Of a stretch of 57,223 nucleotides of DNA, positions 47,779 through 57,223 are shown one piece after another. The stretch is from Didymodactylos carnosus. Its lineage: Eukaryota > Rotifera > Eurotatoria > Philodinida > Philodinidae. Where the stretch lies: contig CAJNOQ010000281.1 in assembly GCA_905250885.1 (NCBI GenBank), positions 1 through 57,223 on the forward strand, given 5' to 3'. The notes under the pieces are model-generated. The model had not been told where the DNA came from. It saw nothing but the letters and a program-made list of their open reading frames with translations, and did no database searches. The translations under genes were made by a program, and so were the position numbers. Numbering within the stretch: the stretch's first letter is position 1; each line of letters opens with the position of its first letter.

Positions 47779-48300
47779 ATCAAACTAAGTTTATTCTGAA
47801 AGTCTGAAGAAATTTGGTTGCGAATGAAGGGGCTATAAGGTTGGTCACTGTGGAAAAATCATATTTTCTGAAAAATTTGTCTTTTGCAGTTTTATTAACC
47901 CGGGCAACAAAACAAACATTGCCACGGTAATCAGCGTGTGTGCAACGTATTTTGGAGGCTCTTATGGCTCGATAGGTACGGCCTCGGGGATTCCCTGTAG
48001 AGTTCGAGCCATGGGGACCAGATGGGGAGGTGGGGATTACGGCTTGTTGAGTGACATCTGCTCTACACTCACATGTATTTAGAGCAATATCTCGATATGT
48101 GGATTTTTGGAATGACAAGCTCGGACTTTCTACGTCGAAAGATAGATCATGGTAGACCTGTTGAATAAGGCTCCTTTTAGCATACGATTATGGCCTCAGA
48201 TGTCCTCTTTCATAATCTGGAAATCACAACTCTGTAGCTTGTTCCGTTCTCGAGTTATTCAAAAAATATCCTACTCCATTCTTTTTTCAGCTGGATAGTA

Positions 48301-49151
48301 ACGGGCGGGCCATAAAGAATGGTGGTCTTAGTATTTCATTAATATCTCTCTCAATTTTCATTATCAACCATTCAACTTCTTTTAAATGATTTGTCATTTG
48401 ATTCTCTACTGGAAATATATGGAACATTTTTTTGTGGCATAGAAATAAAAGAATGTAGGTGAAATACTCCGAAGCGTCTATTCCATTATTTCTAACCCAA
48501 AAAACAATTTTTCAATTTTAGTTCTTTGTATTTTGCGATACAAATTAGAGAAGGTGACCGTTTTGTAGCCCTTGAAAAGCTCTATCAACTGGCTATGTGT
48601 ACAACTCTACATAATCGCTAAAACAGCAGAACACTCAACCAGAAAATTTTTACAATCGAAAACAAATATTTTGAGGTCTGGTATGTCTTATCTTGAAGAC
48701 AAATAATACTTCTGTTACATCCGAACCGAGAAAGTACGATAGCTCCATTTTCATTCCACTGGCAAGGCGAAAATATGAAAATTTTCCTTTTTTTTGGTAG
48801 ACTATGTAAAATTACCTTTTGTATCAGAAAAAAACACCTTCAGAGCCAACCTCTGATACATGAAAAGAAAGATGACACTTTCAACCAGCAGAATATGCGT
48901 TTTGATTCTACTTTGTTGCATAGCATCATGTTCAAAATAAATTTCTTTTCGTTGTTTTCTGTTTGAAAGTAATGGAAATGGACGATTTCACCTACATTCT
49001 TTTATTTCTATGGCACATAAAAAAATGTTAATTTGTTTTTTGTAGAGAATGAAATGACAAATCTTTCAAAAAGAAGTTGAATCGTTGGTAATGAAAATTG
49101 ACAGAGATATTAACGAAATGCTGAGACCGCCATTCTTTATGGCTCACCCGT
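48301..49151. mobile_element. TA-flanked MITE with ACGGGTGAGCCATA ends
   Basis: The left end ACGGGCGGGCCATAAAGAAT and the right end, complemented, ACGGGTGAGCCATAAAGAAT are flanked by TA at 48299-48300 and 49152-49153. The inverted repeats run about 170 bases (48301-48472, 48985-49151), including CACCTACATTCTTTTATTTC and its complement. The centre lacks a transposase. The TA site suggests Tc1/mariner. Confidence 0.85.
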
Positions 49152-49503
49152 TAGTTGTATTGCTCATTCTGCGTTTTTGTATACATCAGACATATTCAAT
49201 TTTCACAGTGCATTCTATTCTATAAGTGTTTGTAGAGGACATATAGAGAAAGAATGTTCAAAATCAAAACTTGTCCCACATTATTTTCTGTCTCAGCACA
49301 TTCAAAAATCTTAACATCACCACGTATAAAGGCGAATATTTTGTATAACAGATCCATCAGAAAAACTGACTTATGTCTCTGTAAGTGTCTGAAATAAACG
49401 CCATGAACACATGACATCTGTATCCAAATTTAGTATTTTTCAAAAGTATTCTTCTTCTTAAAAAGAAATTTCGATATATAAAAGCAGAAAACGATGATGC
49501 GTT

Positions 49504-49767
49504 TTACGTATGGGAACGTTTTCCAATTAATTTAATTGTATTTCCATTGAATATTCCATATCTACTTAACAAATAATCGGGATGATTATGGAGTCGTTGT
49601 CCTCGATAGTAGATTCGTTGTTCATCGATTGGAATACGAAAATTATGTTGCAACGATCTTGATAAATCATCTGATGTTGGCTCGTTTTGGGTTTTCAGTA
49701 CAACTTCTTGAATATCACCACCGAAATGCACTTGCAACTTTGTATAATAATATAATTTTTCATTCAT
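49504..49767 (-). CDS. Ubiquitin-like domain protein
   Basis: 87 residues forming one ubiquitin-like beta-grasp domain. Visible features are a first strand LQVHFGG, a helix region DDLSRSL, the core pattern EQRIYYRGQRL (equivalent to QQRLIFAGKQL in ubiquitin), and a closing YGIFNGNTIKLIGKR. The end LIGK resembles the ubiquitin-like domain of BAG1 (MLIGKK) more than ubiquitin itself. There is no Gly-Gly end, so conjugation is unlikely; an adaptor role at the proteasome or with a chaperone is more plausible. The last codons overlap a possible donor (AC|GTAAAA at 49507), so the protein might continue into a downstream exon, but no BAG domain was found in the next 5 kb. No introns in the frame. 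Confidence 0.7.
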   Translation of the reverse strand: MNEKLYYYTKLQVHFGGDIQEVVLKTQNEPTSDDLSRSLQHNFRIPIDEQRIYYRGQRLHNHPDYLLSRYGIFNGNTIKLIGKRSHT

Positions 49768-49881
49768 TTATTACTTCGATAAGCTCTTTAATGGAAAATA
49801 GCTCATAAAAAGCTCAGAACATATAACTAGCTTTTTCATTCTAATTCAAGTTTGACAACTACAAGATAGGAACTATTATTA

Positions 49882-50307
49882 AGCCACGTTCACACGACAC
49901 TTTTTAACTTAGTTTAATCCAAATCCTAACCGAGTTCGAAATGACACCGTTCAGATGCTCCTGGGGGATTGACCAATGTGAAAATACTGAAAATTACCTT
50001 CTCGATAATTTTTCGACCTTCGAATAATTTGCGGGATGCTGTATGAGCTACAAATGCGCTTCGACCTGCATATGTGTATAAGTTATTTGACCATAACGCA
50101 TGTGTAGAAGATGTGGCTAACCACTGATTGATCGATGTTTAATAGGGTGTCCTTAACCGAGTTCTATAAACTTGGGTAACTAAACCAAGTTGACAAATTG
50201 CCAAACTGAGTTCTTAAACTAAGTTAACAAAATGAGTGCGTTCACACGGGACAAGATTGGAAAGATTAGGATTAAACTAAGTTAAAATGTATCGTGTGAA
50301 CGTGGCT
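49882..50307. mobile_element. TTA-flanked MITE (PIF/Harbinger-like)
   Basis: The left end AGCCACGTTCACACGACACT and the right end, complemented, AGCCACGTTCACACGATACA are almost identical for about 40 bases, continuing through TTTTAACTTAGTTTAATCC. A 3-base TTA lies outside each end (49879-49881, 50308-50310). The 426-base length, TTA duplication and lack of a gene fit a PIF/Harbinger-type MITE. The high similarity of the ends suggests recent insertion. Confidence 0.9.
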
Positions 50308-50458
50308 TTAGCGGTAAGATGTGAGATCAAGTTCGAGTCTGAGGATGGTGGCCACAAATGTTTTACTTACTAATTGCAGTATTTTGCAAAGGAAATTGCG
50401 TGTTGTGTCGTTTTATTTTCGTTCACTACGACTACACTACAAATTATTTGCATAAGAG

Positions 50459-50998
50459 TTGAAGAAAAAAAATCCGTTTTCGTCGTTCTATGGTATCAAT
50501 CTTTTATTCTTGGTTGTTACAACAGTTTACCTACATTTTAGTAGAAAAGAAATTTCTGAACTTGAAGAAAAAGAGAAAGGAATTCATAATAGGCTTTTCG
50601 TGTGTATAAAAAGCAAACGAATACTATTATTGTGTGAAATAAATAGCCTTGTATATCAAAACAAAATTAAAATCTTGAAAAATACGCGATTAACATTTAA
50701 AAGAACGCCCGTACTTTTAAGTCGTTCAAATGATGAAACTTTACAGCATTCCGGAGGCTACACTAGGCAACATTGGAATTTTAGGCGAAAGAAAGCCTGT
50801 ATATTGCATGTTGTTGACTTACTGCCTCTGTTTGTTGGAAATGCCTTTCAGTGTTTATTACTAATCCAAAAGTCAACATTTTCTATCAAATTCATATTTT
50901 ATGCAAAGATCACGTATCATTCCAATTTATATTCTTTCCAATATACAACATACAGTGTAAATATATATACACTGATAGTATTATTGTTCTTCAGCTGA
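50459..50998 (+). other. Long but unconvincing open frame
   Basis: An uninterrupted frame of about 179 codons. It begins without a good ATG context (TTG is the first possible start), is very A+T-rich and hydrophobic at both ends, and matches no family I know. I treat it as chance openness in A+T-rich DNA, but it is long enough to be worth a transcript check. Confidence 0.2.
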
Positions 50999-51959
50999 CA
51001 ATATTCCCATAAGTTTGTCACATATTTTGTGAAACTCTTTCAGTATCTACTAAGGAGAAGGAGTTGAAGTTTTATACTCAAAACTTTTGGCCTGTTTTCT
51101 AATCTCCCTTCCCTTGGTGTATTCATCTTAACAGAGCGATGTATCCCTCTTAAAAAGGTAGTGTATTCATCTTAAAAGACAGTTGCAATTCTGGTTGCTC
51201 CTCTATATTACTGTACACTATTCTCAATACCATCTTTCGCTAACGTAAAGGAGTTTCACCATTTTAGCCCCACAAGGGGCTGCTCTGACAAGATTTTTAT
51301 TCTCGACTTCTACTAGTCATGAAGCCCGTGTTCTTCAGTCAAGTGAGACAGAAAAGTCTCTCAGTAACCAAAATTAAATGATGAAAACTTTATCAGGTAT
51401 TGCCATCGGGTTTTAATCATTTTCAAGAATCTTTTTTACTTGTTCACATAATTTTAATTGCTGATTCTAAACATGCTTTTATGCTCATATATTTCTCTTT
51501 ATTGTAAAACATGATTTTGTGACTCATTAATAAATCCCTTATTTATAGGCGAGTACAGAAAGAAAAAAATAATATATATACATATATATATTTACATACG
51601 TATATTTATACTATGGTATGAAAGAAATAACTCCTGTATGTATGTATCTCCTTGAAAAAACGAAAACAAATTGATAATACTCTTGAACTACCATAAAAAT
51701 ATTGTATTCAAATTTTTTCTTGTTTTCTTCTATATATTATCTATATATCTCAACTTATTTCTTTGTCTTAACATCTATCTTTCATCGTGTAGACTATATG
51801 TGCGTTGATTTTACAGCTGAGTTTAAATCAAATGACATGACCTTATCACGTCTGTATTTGAGAAGATTTATCAATGAAGGGAGTCTCGTACTTGAGTGTT
51901 TGAAAGTATTAATATAAATATTGTTGAATGTACTATTTTCATATCTTTTCATTAACCTA

Positions 51960-52956
51960 ATGGGTTCCAGTAATTCTAAACGAAATAAAAAACAAAAATA
52001 TATTTCATCAAGTACACATGTCAAACAGGTATTGCAGTTATATTCTGGTACCGAGACACCTAAATCGGCTTTTATTTTCATTTTTCTTATCAATTTCTGT
52101 CGAGAAACATCGATCAATTTAAAGTTTTATTATATTTTAGTCAAAATCAACGAGGTTATCGTCGACAATGTACGAACTAATCTGTCTGGGTGTTGGCAAA
52201 GGAGCTACAGCTGTGTATAATAATAAGACGAGCAGTTCATTTGCAATTCGAAATAAAACTAATGGTGAATGTGTTCTCATTATAGACATGGGCCTCGGTT
52301 CACTATATTCATTTCAACAATATTTTCCTCCAAATACAAGAATAAAGAATGTTTATATTTCTCATAATCATACGGATCATTCCGGTGAATTACCCGTTTA
52401 TATCGCGAATGAAGCTCCAAAAGTGACTGACAGTTCATCAAAACTTAAAATATTTAGTCATAAAGATGTTCTTCAACGTTTGCAACAACATCGATGTCAT
52501 GAATTGTATTCAGCAACAATCGACTATTTTAAAAATGTTTGTTGGATGCCATGTGAAGAGAATCAAATGATTTCATTAGATGAAAATGGTAGTTTGTGTT
52601 TAAAAGTAGCTCGAAGTCAACACAATGAATTATGTTATGGTTTTGTTTTATATTGTCAAAATAAACCAATATTAAGTTTTTCAGGTGATAGCGGTTTTAA
52701 TCAGAATTTTTTTCATTTTTTATACACAGCGCCGGTTATACTCGTTGATGGAAGAGACAAAGGCACGTATGAGCATGCTGGTTTCGATGAAATATTTAAT
52801 TTTCATCAATCATCACCAGTTAAAGACAGTCAAACAGTTTATGTGTATCATTACGGTCTTGAAAACGAAGCACCGTCATTTCAAATATCAGCCATAAAAG
52901 CTATTCGACCAGGCGATATAGTATCCTTGAGCACACTACAAGATGGACAAGATTAG
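51960..52956 (+). CDS. Metallo-beta-lactamase-fold hydrolase with myristoylation-type start
   Basis: Two exons, 51960-52028 and 52141-52956, give 294 residues. The short first exon encodes MGSSNSKRNKKQK: Gly at position 2, Ser at position 6 and then a basic run, a classic N-myristoylation plus polybasic membrane signal. The body is a metallo-beta-lactamase fold. It has LICLGVGKG at the start of the first strands, LIIDMG, the zinc motif HNHTDH (H98, H100, D102, H103), a later SGDSG that could supply the bridging Asp, and YVYHYG that could supply the last His. This arrangement is closest to the ribonuclease Z/aryl-sulfatase-like hydrolases, but the substrate cannot be told. The body without exon 1 resembles stand-alone prokaryotic enzymes in size (about 260 residues), so acquisition from bacteria followed by addition of a targeting exon is possible. 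Confidence 0.8.
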
Positions 52957-55360
52957 TTTTTCAAATTGATACACGATTTATATTCTAGAAGAATTACTTT
53001 TTAAGATTTATTAGATAAATGGAAGACTTCCATGATCAACTGAATTATGTGAAGTAAAAACTTTTCTCTGCTTGTAATAAATGTGGAAGACAAAACTTTT
53101 TCCAATGGTGTGGTTCTCACATGCGTGGTTTTAGAGTCGAAATAAGTTAGGTATAAAACGCTACAATGCATGAAAAAATGAAAATGCGTTCATTATAGAA
53201 TTGTGCCTTTAACTTTTGCGTCCAGCCTATCTTGACCGGATTTTAGCAGAGACAATTGCATCAGCCGGTGTGCACATCAAAAAATATTTTAACTTACTTC
53301 TTTACTATTGAGTAATAATTTCTTTTTTCTTAGTGAAATACTGAATATCCAGACGTTGTCTAACTATTGTAGATAATAAAACTATTTCTTATTTATGTGC
53401 TGTTCCAGAGTGTCACAGCACTCCTTCAAACAAATATTTCAACTGAAAAAATTGTACTAAATATTATTAATTCTTAATTGAATCGCCAGAGATAGTAGAC
53501 CGATACCTGCTGTAAACTCTTATCGTTATATTTATCTTATCCACGGTATTTCTGCTTAAAATAATACACGCATGGGTTCGTCCACCATTAAATAATGCAG
53601 TGCCGTTTAGTCGAACTTTACTAAAATCATCCGCATCCACAACTCCCGCTTTTTCTAGATCTTTAGACAACAGAAGGCTTAAAGTCACAAACGAATATTA
53701 GATTCGTGCTCACCATCAATAATTGCTAAAAGAAAACTGTTTTTCATGCGAAAATGCGACTGGATAGGCGAAGGCAAGATCATTCTCTCACCAAAAACGA
53801 ACTATTTGGTTGACGTTTCTGATAGTGTGATGTTTACTTATTTCTAATACGATTAGCCAACAAATTCTAAAACCTCTCTTGAGACTGATGGAACACTTCT
53901 GTTATTAAAGACAAAGACAGAAACCTGTTTGCCTTGGATGAATTTTCAATGACCGAAGGTTTCAATGCGGTGGATGAATTACTGTATTGATTTCAAACTT
54001 TTGTTATTCTTGGTTCTAAGCGGATGTTTTTCTAGACAAGCATAATAATGGATTTGATAAATAACTCCAATGTTTATCTGATCTGAACGGTCGCAATATT
54101 TAATATGGACGAATGTAAATATCTTAATATTGTTACACTATCCTAGAAAGAAAATGTCGCTCATTATTATCCTTTATATGGTTCACATCCTCCAAATTTA
54201 CTAATCTATAAATAGTTTTTTATCTGGATTTCGTCTTTGCCAGCAATATCTCTATTTATTCTAATAGTTTTTCGAATCAAAGAGTGTTGCTTATTCCGTT
54301 ATTGATGGCGATGGAAACTGTGCTGTTATCTTTTAGTTGAGATGATTACACTGTCAAAACTTTTGGCTGTTACCATAGGATTAATCTTTCTCGACTGAAA
54401 TCGCTTGTCATTGACGGCAACAATAATTCATATTCATCAATTTTCGATCACATTCTAATATTTTATAATATTGTCGAAAACACAAGCGACATAAATAATT
54501 TTTATCAAGTTATAAAACGACTAACATACCATTATACGCTGTCAACAAGTCACGTACTTCTGATTGTCTAAGGAACAAACACCATTTAGTGACGAAACTA
54601 CCATTTTCGACGAGTAATATTATTTTGTGGATTAAGCAAAGTCATAATCACATGCTGAGCGTTTAGAGGGAGGAATCACAATCAACACTATGAATGCACT
54701 CGTTAAATAGAAGTTATTCGAGGAACTGATTAGCGACAAATTATGATGATTTAAAAAAAATAGCACCGTTTAAGAACGACATGGATAAGTACTCAGTCTC
54801 AAATCGCTCACCTTAAACTATCTCATTGTCTTCTACTACGACTGCCATTTCAAGTTTAACGAAAAATAAATCAGATGCATTCATGATACTTATGTTAAAA
54901 AAATTGAGTTTTTTCAAAGAAAAATCAGAAAAGGCGTGACACTGACGCTTTTGACAGGTTTTTGTCACAATGTCACGCTTTTTCTGTTTTTTCTTTGATT
55001 AATACAGATTAATTAGAATAGTTTCGAACTTGACAAGCTATCATATCTTGTAGAGCAAACAGTTGTCTACAAACTGGTAGACTTGTTCAATTTTCACCTG
55101 TTCGTCTTCACTCTTTTAAACACGTTTTTCAAATAGTCCCCGAACCGATCTTTTGAGCTGTTTGTACAACAGCTGTATTTTCATTATGAATCACCGTTCA
55201 GAGCCGAGATACTTTTCATTTTATAGAGAAATGCTTAATCTACTCAATTATCTAGTTGCGATTTTAGATTAGTTTGTAGCTTTATTGAAATAATTTTTTG
55301 AAAAAGAGCGAAAAAAGGGGATCGTTAGCTGGATAAATCGTAGAATAGAATCAATCAAGA
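52957..55360. other. Gene-poor stretch between MBL-fold and RPL31 genes
   Basis: The flanking genes converge, so both 3' ends lie here. One minus-strand frame (53688-53467, 73 codons) has a coding-like look (RLNGTALFNGGRTHACIIL) but no partner exons or family that I can name. The hairpin at 54916-55001 is listed separately. Otherwise nothing stands out. Confidence 0.35.
54916..55001. repeat. GGCGTGACA hairpin
   Basis: CAAAGAAAAATCAGAAAAGGCGTGACACTG is matched by its near-complement ending TGTCACGCTTTTTCTG.. TTTCTTTG, with about 30 bases between the arms. It could be a tiny foldback element or a transcript-end structure. Confidence 0.65.
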
Positions 55361-55478
55361 TCAACTCTCTTTGCTGGCTTTATCCATATCTTTTATAAAA
55401 TGAACAAGTCCTCGGCGTCTTCTTCGGCCTGAATAAATCTTTCCTGACTCCAATGTTACCTGTTCATCTGTTTTCTTT
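55361..55478 (-). other. Possible orphan terminal coding exon
   Basis: After an acceptor (CTATTTTAG at 55479-55487) one frame is open for 38 codons to a stop at 55361. It has balanced composition and a strongly basic patch (SGRRRRRGLVHF). The G+C content is clearly higher than in flanking DNA. It lies just past the last exon of RPL31 on the same strand. It may be an alternative end of a transcript, an exon of an unseen gene, or a remnant. I cannot identify it. Confidence 0.35.
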
Positions 55479-55649
55479 CTAAAATAGTATAACTTTTAGT
55501 TCGAGAACTTTTTGAAGTTTTATATTGAAGGTTTTTTATTGTTATTTCGAAGAAATTCCACACTTTTCTCCTCACTGCCTTTATAACAAACAATAACAAA
55601 ATACGGAGAAAACAAAAACAATGATTAAAACCGTTTGATTACTCGTTGA

Positions 55650-56205
55650 TTATTCATTATCAACATTTGCTGTCATTAGACCTATAACAAACAAGAATTT
55701 TATAGTTTTTAGAAGTAAAATCAAAATAAAACATTTACCTTTGAATGTTGGTACACGAACATAAGTAACTAGCGTATACAATTTATGTGGTGAATCTTCA
55801 TCTTCATTTCTTTGACGTGCTAATCGAATACGTACACGATATGGAACGTGACTATACAAAAAAAATAAATAAACAATATACTATTAACATTCACATAGAA
55901 AAATGCCTCTGTCTTACTTGATTCCTTGTGACCATATTTCTTTATTTAATTTTGAATCAATTCTAACATCTGGTGTACGCATCATTTTTTCAGCAAAACG
56001 TTTTATTTCTTTAACAGCACGTGGTGCGCGTTTTTTAAATGCACTGAAATAACAACAGCAATAAAGTGAAAAAGAAAAGAGAGCAAAAAAGATATGCCAC
56101 TTACACTCCATGTAAACGTTTATGCAGATTAATTGTATATTCTCGTGTAACAACTTCATTTGTTATTTGTTTTTTGTTCTTAGGTTTTGTAGTATTAGGA
56201 GCCAT
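55650..56205 (-). CDS. RPL31: 60S ribosomal protein L31
   Basis: Component of the large cytosolic ribosomal subunit, near the polypeptide exit. Four exons, 56105-56205, 55918-56043, 55739-55851 and 55650-55681, join in frame to 123 residues (human 125). The protein reads [12 protein letters not shown], then [80 protein letters not shown] and ends TANVDNE, matching the animal protein almost throughout. The start ATG is followed by Ala as usual. An acceptor-like TTTATTTCAG lies near 56271-56280, so a 5' UTR intron or spliced-leader site is likely, as is common for ribosomal protein genes. Confidence 0.97.
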
Positions 56206-57223
56206 TTTTTGTTTTTCGTTTATAATATGATCTCAAGATCAAAACACTAACACCGTGGATCCAATTAATCTGAAATAAAATCAGAAAAAACAGAGTTAAT
56301 GAGTGACAGATGGAAACCACTTTCGAAAATAAATTTTCACAGTGGAAACCATTAAATTAAGTTAAACTACAATAATTTGACTTGTAACATTAACTTACTC
56401 TTATTGTGCTTAACAGATATCAAACAGAAGATTGAAATCAAAAGATATGTTTTGTAAAAATTATTGTTTAATACATAAAGACTTTACCTGAAGCAAATAA
56501 TGTTACACACTTAATTCAAACAAAGAAAAAAGATAAAACTAAAAATAAAATATAAAAACAAATTCAAAAAACAAAATTTGTGGTCAAGTGTATTGTTCTA
56601 TATGTATATACATTCACAATAAATTAGAGAGAAACAACGATTGAGAGAGAGAAAGAAAATCCACAAAAAAATAAAAAATTTCTTCTTTTCAACAAGCAAA
56701 CAGAAATAAGGTAGAAAAAAAACGATTAATTCACGTTCAAATGTCACACACACACAGAAACAGAGGACAAATGACTCATACTAAAGGATCGCACAACAGT
56801 ATAAGACTTATAATATGTAGTGGCTAGTACGAGAGATGAAAGTAGTTCGTTTTCAAATTAAATTAAGATTTATAGAAAAAAAAAACGCTTTGGTTCGACT
56901 CGCTTTGGTGAGAAAATTACGGTTTGATTCGGAATGAATTTTTATTTTTTGAAAATATACAAAACCTTTTGCAAAAAGTTTTATTAATGGTCGTGATGAG
57001 TAATATATATTGATTAGCAGGTAAAATTGTAACTCAGAAACGAAAAGATAGACAAATGCAGTTTTTATTTTGTTCTTAAAACGTTCTTGCTTTTTAGTTG
57101 TGTACTATCTGTTAGACTGGTTGTCAAAAAACACAGAAAAATATATAGCTCAAAAGAACATAGAAATCGTGGAAAAGAAGTAGTCTGTATTACCTCAATA
57201 CATTCTTTCAAAAAATAAATTCG
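56206..57223. other. Region upstream of RPL31
   Basis: Expected to contain the RPL31 promoter and 5' UTR. There is a purine-rich GAGAGAGAAA patch near 56628-56660 and a short CA run at 56744-56755. No exon was recognised up to the window end. Confidence 0.4.

Larger units (their letters stand above)
43627..49503. other. Repeat-rich gene desert between VAMP and the ubiquitin-like gene
   Basis: About 5.9 kb without a secure gene. It contains the TTGTCGACAA element (45145-45535), a foldback (47144-47778) and a MITE (48301-49151). A 112-residue minus-strand frame at 47780-48118 is more G+C-rich than its surroundings and has several Cys and Arg residues. It abuts the foldback, matches no family I know and may be part of a repeat. 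Confidence 0.45.

Noticed and set aside
50325..50362. tRNA-like B box (AAGTTCGAGTCTGAGG)
   Set aside because: No acceptor stem, anticodon arm or proper A box could be folded around it.
53467..53688. 73-codon minus-strand frame between the MBL-fold gene and RPL31
   Set aside because: Coding-like composition, but no family, start context or partner exons could be supported; kept only as a note in the gap entry.
1..57223. Bacterial or viral origin of the window
   Set aside because: Animal housekeeping genes with many spliceosomal introns run through the whole window, and no viral gene was recognised.

Overview
The window looks like nuclear DNA of a small intron-rich invertebrate, most likely a bdelloid rotifer. 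It is about 70% A+T by eye. Many introns are 50-70 bases with clean GT..AG ends, genes sit on both strands, all recognisable proteins are animal-type, and several first coding exons start right after a splice acceptor. The rotifer assignment is an inference from style; no species-specific marker was seen.

Layout. 518-1244 (-): complex I subunit NDUFS5, three exons. 2620-7870 (-): ribosome-assembly factor NOC2, 17 exons. 8644-13213 (-): BRCT gene A, a nuclear-type protein with a BRCA1/BARD1-like tandem BRCT end. 16221-18520 (+): neuronal calcium sensor. 18521-23906: gene-poor, with a LINE remnant and hairpins. 23907-26069 (-): PRC1/Ase1/MAP65 spindle cross-linker, uninterrupted. 26070-30463: gene-poor with one transposon. 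30480-34218 (+): BRCT gene B, a diverged paralogue of gene A in opposite orientation. 36509-42295 (+): membrane protein LMBRD2. 43309-43626 (+): VAMP/synaptobrevin. 43627-49503: gene-poor and repeat-rich. 49504-49767 (-): a ubiquitin-like protein. 51960-52956 (+): a metallo-beta-lactamase-fold hydrolase with a predicted myristoylated N-terminus. 55650-56205 (-): ribosomal protein L31.

The genes are mostly unrelated single-copy housekeeping loci, so little operon logic is expected. The exception is the pair of BRCT genes. They lie about 17 kb apart in inverted orientation and share exon sizes (an 87-base exon and a 594-base last exon in both), a histidine/cysteine block in the middle, Gln-Thr motif arrays and the BRCT tail. 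Their centre matches no family I recognise, and this pair is the best candidate here for an undescribed system.

Spaces between and inside genes hold many non-autonomous DNA transposons (MITEs and foldback elements) with visible terminal inverted repeats. Four have clear target duplications or flanks (TA or TTA); a fifth has a TA flank on both sides. Several are inside introns. All exon coordinates were derived by hand from splice signals and reading-frame continuity and may be off by a base in places.
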